Shown: positions 59,183 through 64,000 of the stretch, piece after piece
How positions within the stretch are numbered: the stretch's first letter is position 1
Layout of the letters: each line of letters starts with the position of its first letter
Source of the DNA: Deltaproteobacteria bacterium RIFCSPHIGHO2_02_FULL_40_28
GTDB taxonomy: Bacteria > UBA10199 > 2-12-FULL-40-28
DNA: 64,000 bases
NCBI GenBank assembly: GCA_001798135.1
Contig: MGRJ01000031.1
Coordinates: 1 to 64,000, forward strand
Direction: 5' to 3'
Made by a program: the position numbers and the translations under genes
Notes under the pieces: model-generated
Database searches by the model: none
What the model saw: the letters and a program-made list of their open reading frames with translations, nothing else
What the model was told of the DNA's origin: nothing

Positions 59183-60310
59183 TTAAACCTTAAGAAAATC
59201 ACAAAACTTCTGGAAAGGGATAATTCGAGTGCGGAACTTTTTGATTTCGACATCCTTGCTTCCTAAGTGGACTTGATAAAATTGAGAGATTGGAAGACGT
59301 TCACTAAAATAAGAAATATGAGGAGAGAGAGCTTTTTCTCCTGTCTTACATTCAACGGCAAATTCAATCTTGCGATTTTTGATCACAAGAAAATCAATTT
59401 CCCTTTGATACACATCTCGAAGAAATCTGAGTTCCATTTTATCACCCTGTGTATCTTCTAAAAAATGGCAGTACTTCAAAAGCTGTGAGGCCACAAGATT
59501 TTCAAATCTTTTCCCAAAATCTTCACATTGGGACCAATCCCATAGGTAAAGTTTTTTTTCTTTTTTTGCCGTTCTTAGTCTTGCAACACCATAAGGTTGA
59601 ATCCGAAAACAAAAGTACAAGTTTTCTAAAATGCTCACCCATCTTTCTGCTGTTTCAAAAGCCACTGCTAAATCTTCTTTTAAATTATGAATGGATAAAG
59701 GAGATCCCACACGTTCGGGAAGGGCATCCATTAAAAGCTGAATCTGACTCACCTCGCGCACCTGTTCCAAACTGATTAAATCTTCTTGGATCACGCGCGA
59801 AAGTCTTTCTTTTTGCCAGCGTTTCCAATGCCGGTGACTAGCCTTAAGGAAAGGTTCGGGAAACCCGCCATATTCAAGCAGATGTTTGAGATCTCCCTTT
59901 GATAAATTTGATTTAAGTTCAAAAAAAGAAAAGGGATGCAAACGGTAGTAATGATATCGCCCCTGAAGAGAATCCCCCCCTCGCCTATAGTAATCAAGCC
60001 TGGCTGAACCAGTTACTAAAAATTGCCGCTCTGTCTTATGGGTATCATAGAAACCTTTAATGAGATTACGCCACCCCTTGTATTTATGAATTTCATCCAA
60101 AACAAGAAGGCCTGTGCCCGATGGAAGTTCTCCTTGAACAATTGTTTTACGCACTTTGGGATTATCCCAATTCAGATAGGAGGGATGCTTTTCATTCCCT
60201 TTTAAAAGGTGAAAAGAAAGAGAGGTCTTTCCCACTTGCCGCGGGCCACCTAAAAAGATCATTTTTTCGGAAAGATCTTCTCTGATAAAAGACTCTAAAT
60301 AACGTTTCAT
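59183..60310 (-). CDS. DUF4143-type AAA+ ATPase (right border of island)
   Basis: A 375 aa ATPase: Walker A GGPRQVGKTSLS (about residue 22), Walker B GLLVLDEIHKYKGW (about 69), sensor VTGSARLDYYR (about 100) and the C-terminal PD-(D/E)XK-like pattern YQREIDFLVIKNRKIEFAVECK. Related in architecture but not closely to the ATPase at 47020. Three copies of AGTCTAAAAAAGTA-type boxes lie upstream, suggesting tight regulation. Function unknown. Confidence 0.9.
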   Translation of the reverse strand: MKRYLESFIREDLSEKMIFLGGPRQVGKTSLSFHLLKGNEKHPSYLNWDNPKVRKTIVQGELPSGTGLLVLDEIHKYKGWRNLIKGFYDTHKTERQFLVTGSARLDYYRRGGDSLQGRYHYYRLHPFSFFELKSNLSKGDLKHLLEYGGFPEPFLKASHRHWKRWQKERLSRVIQEDLISLEQVREVSQIQLLMDALPERVGSPLSIHNLKEDLAVAFETAERWVSILENLYFCFRIQPYGVARLRTAKKEKKLYLWDWSQCEDFGKRFENLVASQLLKYCHFLEDTQGDKMELRFLRDVYQREIDFLVIKNRKIEFAVECKTGEKALSPHISYFSERLPISQFYQVHLGSKDVEIKKFRTRIIPFQKFCDFLKV

Positions 60311-60327
60311 AATCCTCTATTAAAATA

Positions 60328-60379
60328 GACTTAAGTCTAAAAAAGTATGTACTTTTTTAGAGTATAGTCTAAAAAAGTA
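60328..60379 (-). promoter_or_regulatory. Operator-like repeats upstream of DUF4143 ATPase
   Basis: AGTCTAAAAAAGTA at 60334-60347 and 60366-60379, and the inverted TACTTTTTTAGA at 60350-60361. The AGACTTAAGTCT palindrome (60327-60338) overlaps the first. Repeated boxes of this kind normally bind a regulator. Confidence 0.6.
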
Positions 60380-60407
60380 TAGAACTCAAGGGGGTTTTTA
60401 TAATTTT

Positions 60408-61178
60408 TTATAATCCAAAAAATTGATTGGCATTTTGAGTTGTAATTTGGGCCACATTTTCAAGGGAAGTGTTCCAAATTTGTGAAATACACCTCGCTAC
60501 TTCTACCACAAAGGCGGGTTGATTTTTTTTGCCACGATAAGGAACAGGAGCTAAAAAAGGAGAGTCAGTTTCAATCAAGATGCGATCTTTGGGAACCCAA
60601 GTTAAAATATCTCGAAGATCTTGTGCATTTTTAAAAGTAATAATTCCACTAAACGAAATAAAACATCCTAAATCGAGATATTTTTTGGCCAACTCTTTTG
60701 TTCCTGTAAAACAATGAATCAATACGGGCACAGCGCGCTGTGCCCCTACTTTTAAATGATTGTAGGTTACCAAATCTGCATCGCGATCGTGAATAACCAA
60801 GGGTTTTTTAACTTCAAGCGCTAAATCAATAAAATCATCAAAAACTTTTTCTTGAATTTCACGAGGAGAATGAAGGTAATGAAAATCTAAACCCACCTCT
60901 CCCACAGCCACAACCTTGGGATGAAGAAACCATTTACGCATTTGCTCTAAAACTTCTGGAGTTACTAATTTTGCATCATGAGGATGAATACCCACAGCAG
61001 CCCATACATGCGAAAATTTTTCAGCAATTTTTAAGGCTTCACTGTTACCTTCAACACCCTCCCCCGCACCAATAGTTACCATGCGGGTTACAGCTGCCTT
61101 TTGGGCAGACAAAATCATTTCGTCCAGGGTGTAATCCTGGCCAGAAAAACTTAAGTGGCAGTGACTGTCGAAAAACAT
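60408..61178 (-). CDS. tatD: TatD family DNase
   Basis: Metal-dependent hydrolase of 256 aa. Ligands: His-x-His in DSHCHLSF (about 6, 8), Glu in VGEVGLDFHY (about 93), VIHDRDAD, IHCFTGT (about 155) and ETDSPFLAPVPYRGKKN (about 205). A palindromic repeat (60726-60750) lies inside the frame, giving the peptide VGAQRAVP just before VLIHCFTG. Located downstream of ftsY, in the same orientation. Confidence 0.95.
   Translation of the reverse strand: MFFDSHCHLSFSGQDYTLDEMILSAQKAAVTRMVTIGAGEGVEGNSEALKIAEKFSHVWAAVGIHPHDAKLVTPEVLEQMRKWFLHPKVVAVGEVGLDFHYLHSPREIQEKVFDDFIDLALEVKKPLVIHDRDADLVTYNHLKVGAQRAVPVLIHCFTGTKELAKKYLDLGCFISFSGIITFKNAQDLRDILTWVPKDRILIETDSPFLAPVPYRGKKNQPAFVVEVARCISQIWNTSLENVAQITTQNANQFFGL
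60726..60750. repeat. Palindromic repeat inside tatD
   Basis: Perfect 20-bp palindrome GGGCACAGCGCGCTGTGCCC followed by CTAC, a member of the hairpin family ending in GCCCCTAC. It is inserted in frame in the loop before the metal-binding IHCFTG strand. Confidence 0.85.
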
Positions 61179-61191
61179 AATTTTATATTGC

Positions 61192-61221
61192 GTAGGGGCT
61201 TACTTCTAAACCTGCCCCTAC
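61192..61221. repeat. Hairpin repeat between ftsY and tatD
   Basis: GTAGGGGC (61192-61199) and GCCCCTAC (61214-61221), with extra pairing potential. Same family as 42232-42256. Confidence 0.65.
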
Positions 61222-62213
61222 ATTTCCCCTTCATTAAACAATTCATCTACAAATCTCTCTGCATTAAAAGGAATTAAATCTTCCGTCTTCTCCCCTACTC
61301 CCATATATAAAAGCGGTAATTTGGTCTTGGCAACAAGGGATAAAATAATTCCACCTTTGGCGGTGCTATCATATTTTGTCAAAACCAAACCCGAAATGGG
61401 GGCTGCTTGTGAAAAAAGTTCCACCTGTGAGAGCGCATTTTGGCCCGTGGTGGCATCTAAAACAAGAAAAATTCCATCGGCATTTCTTCCTAAAACCTTG
61501 GCAGCTATGCGCGTCATTTTTGAGAGTTCTTGCATCAAATTTGTTTTGGTTTGAAGCCTGCCAGCTGTATCAATTAACACAACATCAACTTGGCTAGTAA
61601 GAGCTTGTGTTATTCCCTCGTATACCACACTCGCAGGATCGGCCCCCATTTTTGAAGAAACCAATTCTGCCCCAATGCGTTTGGCCCAAATTTCTAATTG
61701 CTCACCACTGGCAGCCCTAAAAGTATCCGCAGCAATACAACATACTTTCTTTCCTTTTTGAACGAACTGCGCCCCCAGCTTACCAATGGTGGTGGTTTTG
61801 CCAACGCCGTTCACACCAATAAAAAAATAAACGAGGGGAGATCCTTGAATATTCCCCTCTCCCCTTGGGGGAGAGGGTGCAGGGTGAGGGGTGTTTAAAT
61901 TTTCACCCTCCCCCTTCACCCCCTCCCCTCCAGGGAGGGGGGATTTTATTTTTGTCATTCCCCCGTCATTGTCATCCCCGCGTAGGCGGGGATCCATCTT
62001 AACAATCTTCAAACAAGCCTTCTTTAACGCAGCATACGCACTTTCGGCATCCACAACATTTTTATCATGCGTTAATTCATTCAAAAGTTTCTTCGTCGCA
62101 TCAACTCCAACATCTGCAACTAACAAAAGTTCTTCTAACTCGTCTTTGATTTCAGAAAATGTTTTTTTGGATCTAAAAAGAAAACTTTTGATGGGGGTGA
62201 GAAAATTGTTCAC
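61218..62213 (-). CDS. ftsY: Signal recognition particle receptor FtsY with repeat-encoded insertion
   Basis: SRP receptor GTPase, 331 aa. N domain about 1-70 (FSEIKDELEELLLVADVGVD), G domain from about 128: G1 GVNGVGKTTT, DTAGR, TKYD and the closing GVGEKTEDLIPF. There is no acidic A domain. Between the N and G domains an insert of about 55 residues (72-126; MDPRLRGDD, PGGEGVKGEGE, HPAPSPPRGEG) is encoded by dispersed DNA repeats. Without the insert the protein would be near the minimal NG length. Confidence 0.95.
   Translation of the reverse strand: MNNFLTPIKSFLFRSKKTFSEIKDELEELLLVADVGVDATKKLLNELTHDKNVVDAESAYAALKKACLKIVKMDPRLRGDDNDGGMTKIKSPLPGGEGVKGEGENLNTPHPAPSPPRGEGNIQGSPLVYFFIGVNGVGKTTTIGKLGAQFVQKGKKVCCIAADTFRAASGEQLEIWAKRIGAELVSSKMGADPASVVYEGITQALTSQVDVVLIDTAGRLQTKTNLMQELSKMTRIAAKVLGRNADGIFLVLDATTGQNALSQVELFSQAAPISGLVLTKYDSTAKGGIILSLVAKTKLPLLYMGVGEKTEDLIPFNAERFVDELFNEGEM
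61836..62003. repeat. Repeat cluster within the ftsY reading frame
   Basis: Contains CTCCCCTTGGGGGAGAG and its partner (CCCTCCCCTCCAGGGAGGGG) plus a dRS3-like palindrome CCCCGCGTAGGCGGGG with flanking GTCATCC/GGATCC. Stays in frame for the N-G linker of FtsY. Confidence 0.85.
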
Positions 62214-62220
62214 TTATAAA

Positions 62221-62249
62221 GATGGATCCCCGCCTTCGCGGGGATGACA
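62221..62249. repeat. dRS3-like palindrome upstream of ftsY
   Basis: GATGGATCCCCGCCTTCGCG + GGGATGACA, a half unit of the dispersed family, between hisG and ftsY. Confidence 0.8.
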
Positions 62250-62256
62250 TTTATGT

Positions 62257-63135
62257 TTAATAAATTACCTTGTTAAGCGGATACTCTACAATACCCGAAG
62301 CACCCGCCTCTTTTAATTGCGGTACAATATCGCGAACAATTTTTTCATCTACAATTACTTCAACACTTTGCCAACCCGCATCACTTAAAGAACCAAGGGT
62401 TGGAGTTTGAAGAGCGGGCAAAACATTTAAAAGCTTTTTCAAATTTTTACTTTCTACATTCATTTTCAATCCCACTTTTTCTTCGGCAGTAATGGCTCCT
62501 TGCAAAAGCATCACAATGTTTTCAATTTTTTTACGTTTAAAAGAATCTTCCCACGATTGTTTATTGGCAATAAATAAAGTGTTGGATTCAAGCAAAGTAT
62601 CAACCACGCGTAAATTATTGGCATGGAGAGAAGAACCTGTTTCGGTAAGTTCCACAATGGCATCTGCTAAAAGAGGTGGTTTTACTTCTGTGGCACCCCA
62701 AGAAAATTCCACCGTGGCGTTTACCCCATTTTGTTTTAAATATTTTTTGGTATACCCCACCAGCTCGGTTGCAATGCGTTTTCCTTCTAAATCTTTTACC
62801 TTTTGAATTTTCGAATCATTGGGTACAGCTAAAACCCAACGCACAGGCTTTAGGCCCGCCTTGGCATAACGAAGTTCTGCAACTTCTACAACCTTGGCTC
62901 CCTGCTCTAAAACCCAATCGCGTCCCGTTAAACCAGCATCAAGCACACCATCTTCCACATAACGCGCCATTTCTTGCGCCCGAATGAGCATGGGTGAAAT
63001 TTGGGGATCATCCACCATTGGAAAATAAGAACGTGATGATGCAGTAATTTGAAAACCCGCCTTTTTAAACATGCGATAGGTGGATTCTTCCAAACTTCCT
63101 TTAGGTAAACCTAATTTGAGAATGTCTTTGCTCAT
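62257..63135 (-). CDS. hisG: ATP phosphoribosyltransferase (long form)
   Basis: First enzyme of histidine biosynthesis, 292 aa, long HisG with a C-terminal regulatory (histidine-binding) domain (about 215-290). ATG 63135 is chosen because homology begins at [20 protein letters not shown]; the frame is open to 63192. Substrate signature: [20 protein letters not shown]. No ribosome site is apparent; a TTGATT-N17-TACATA promoter ends 9 nt before the ATG. Feedback inhibition by histidine is expected for long HisG. Confidence 0.97.
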   Translation of the reverse strand: MSKDILKLGLPKGSLEESTYRMFKKAGFQITASSRSYFPMVDDPQISPMLIRAQEMARYVEDGVLDAGLTGRDWVLEQGAKVVEVAELRYAKAGLKPVRWVLAVPNDSKIQKVKDLEGKRIATELVGYTKKYLKQNGVNATVEFSWGATEVKPPLLADAIVELTETGSSLHANNLRVVDTLLESNTLFIANKQSWEDSFKRKKIENIVMLLQGAITAEEKVGLKMNVESKNLKKLLNVLPALQTPTLGSLSDAGWQSVEVIVDEKIVRDIVPQLKEAGASGIVEYPLNKVIY

Positions 63136-63144
63136 GGGCCAAGG

Positions 63145-63173
63145 TATGTAGCATCTGTGGGCGCTTGAATCAA
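63145..63173 (-). promoter_or_regulatory. hisG promoter (near-leaderless)
   Basis: Minus strand: TTGATT (63173-63168), 17-bp spacer, TACATA (63150-63145), then 9 nt to the ATG. Confidence 0.55.
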
Positions 63174-63195
63174 TGATTTTCAAAGGTATCACTAT

Positions 63196-63316
63196 TATCC
63201 CCTCCCCCTTGAGGGGGGAGGGTTAGGGAGAGGGTGTATCCCCGCAGGTATTGAAGGATAATTCAAAATTTTCACCCTCCCCCTCTATCCCCCTCCCCTC
63301 AAGGGAGGGGGGAATA
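63196..63316. repeat. C-rich/G-rich inverted repeat
   Basis: TTATCCCCTCCCCCTTGAGG...GAGGGTG (left) and CACCCTCCCCCTCTATCCCC...GGGGAATAA (right) are inverted copies about 40 bp long, each with an internal hairpin. Related pieces are found within ftsY (61836-62003). Confidence 0.8.
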
Positions 63317-63416
63317 AAAATTATCCTCACCCACTGTAACTGTAATAAAATTAAATTCATTTGCATTCTTTGTCTAGATCGCTAAAATTGATCGCTCTGA
63401 TAATTGTATAAACACA

Positions 63417-63441
63417 GGGCAGGTTTAGAACCTGCCCCTAC
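63417..63441. repeat. Hairpin repeat of the CCCCTAC family
   Basis: GGGCAGGTT-TAG-AACCTGCCCCTAC, almost identical to 42232-42256 apart from a changed stem base pair (compensatory). Confidence 0.75.
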
Positions 63442-63456
63442 GGATGGGGGTTTTTA

Positions 63457-64000
63457 ATGAAAAAATATTTGTTGGGCTTTATTTTACTTTCTACCATTGT
63501 TGCCTGTGCACCTTCCGGCAAACTCAATATGAGTGGTGGTAAAGAAATTGCTAGAGTTAATGATACTGTGCTTGGTCAAAGTTACTTGGATACCTTGGTT
63601 AGACTTAATCCCAAGGTTGAAGTTCAACTTAAAAATCCTGCTACAAAAAATAAAATTGTCGAAAATTTAATAGAACAAGAACTACTTTATCAAGAAAGTG
63701 TAAAACGTGGCATTAATAAAGATCCACAGGTGCTTGAAAAATCGGCCCTCTATCGTCGCGTGATTATTGCCCAAGCCCTTTTAGAAAACGAACTCGAAAA
63801 AAGAATTAAAGACGAATACGAAAAGAAAAAAGATACCGACTACATGAAAGTGGCCGTTTCACAAATTCAATTTGATTTTCAACCCGAAGCAATCATGCCA
63901 AAAAAACATCCTCAAGTACCTGCAAAAACAGAAGAAAAACCTGTGACAGAACAACAAAAACAAGCAGCTTTGGCAAAAGCCAATCTTGTTCTTGCCAAAC
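63457..64000 (+). CDS. SurA/PpiC-type peptidyl-prolyl isomerase lipoprotein (5' part)
   Basis: Partial; it runs off the window after about 181 codons. Signal peptide with lipobox TIVACAPSG (Cys about 20), then the SurA-like N-terminal helical domain (EIARVNDTVLGQSYLDTLVR, NLIEQELLYQESVKRGINKD, PQVLEKSALYRRVIIAQALL) and the beginning of a sequence (VAVSQIQFDF) that usually leads to a parvulin domain. An outer membrane/periplasmic folding factor is likely. A GGGGG ribosome site precedes ATG 63457. Confidence 0.85.
   Translation, partial: MKKYLLGFILLSTIVACAPSGKLNMSGGKEIARVNDTVLGQSYLDTLVRLNPKVEVQLKNPATKNKIVENLIEQELLYQESVKRGINKDPQVLEKSALYRRVIIAQALLENELEKRIKDEYEKKKDTDYMKVAVSQIQFDFQPEAIMPKKHPQVPAKTEEKPVTEQQKQAALAKANLVLAK

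Larger units (their letters stand above)
63136..63456. other. 321-bp non-coding interval with repeats and promoters
   Basis: Holds the hisG promoter (below), a large C-rich/G-rich inverted repeat (63196-63316), an AT-rich segment and a hairpin (63417-63441) that would be in the 5' leader of the lipoprotein gene. I see no other gene. Confidence 0.6.

Noticed and set aside
1-64000. CRISPR arrays
   Set aside because: Repeats are palindromic, dispersed and irregularly spaced; no regular repeat-spacer unit or cas gene is found.

Overview
The window is 64 kb of a low-GC, gene-dense Gram-negative genome. An Mla lipid transport operon, PEGA/FHA/TPR signalling proteins, a sigma-54 activator, a type III secretion (T3SS) locus and ATP-dependent PEPCK together suggest a deltaproteobacteria-like lineage (Bdellovibrionota, Myxococcota or a related uncultured group). 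This placement is inference from gene content; there is no rRNA here. I see no tRNA, rRNA, CRISPR array or intact insertion sequence.

Layout. 0.2-8.8 kb: leftward holA, the SpoVR-YeaH-PrkA stress trio, and an mlaD-mlaF-mlaE-lipoprotein operon. 8.9-15.3 kb: maf, a phosphoesterase, pckA, yggS, proC, yggT. 15.3-19.1 kb: a PEGA-tailed Ser/Thr kinase followed by an FHA-containing sigma-54 activator. 19.2-37.2 kb: a large leftward T3SS locus. Read in its direction of transcription it has SctJ, a FliA-like sigma factor and SctI, then homologues of FliG-H-I-J-K-M-N-O-P-Q-R in flagellar order. It ends with TPR chaperone-like genes paired with cysteine-poor, probably exported proteins. 37.2-42.2 kb: a CsgG-like/TPR lipoprotein-type protein, a TPR protein, a double-FHA protein, a PRMT-like methyltransferase and a NAGPA-domain protein. 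42.3-46.8 kb: rho, ndk, sucD, sucC. 47.0-60.3 kb: an accessory island bounded by two DUF4143 AAA+ ATPases. It holds at least seven toxin-antitoxin-type modules, dispersed hairpin repeats and two large low-complexity proteins. 60.4-64 kb: tatD, ftsY, hisG and the 5' part of a SurA/PpiC-type lipoprotein.

How they may work together. The T3SS has an injectisome-type lipoprotein ring (SctJ) and rod (SctI), but a flagellar-type switch set (FliG, FliM and FliN-like), FliO and a flagellar sigma factor. It looks intermediate between flagella and injectisomes. SctV/FlhA, SctU/FlhB and a secretin are not in the window. Kinase, FHA, PEGA and TPR proteins on both sides suggest phosphothreonine signalling to the apparatus; this is inference.

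Genome habits. (1) Many first genes start 5-9 nt after a good -10 box, implying leaderless mRNAs, especially in toxin-antitoxin modules. (2) Palindromic repeats are abundant and have entered the reading frames of yggS, tatD and ftsY in frame. (3) Several intergenic regions hold long inverted repeats whose arms are locus-specific, some with loops related to each other.
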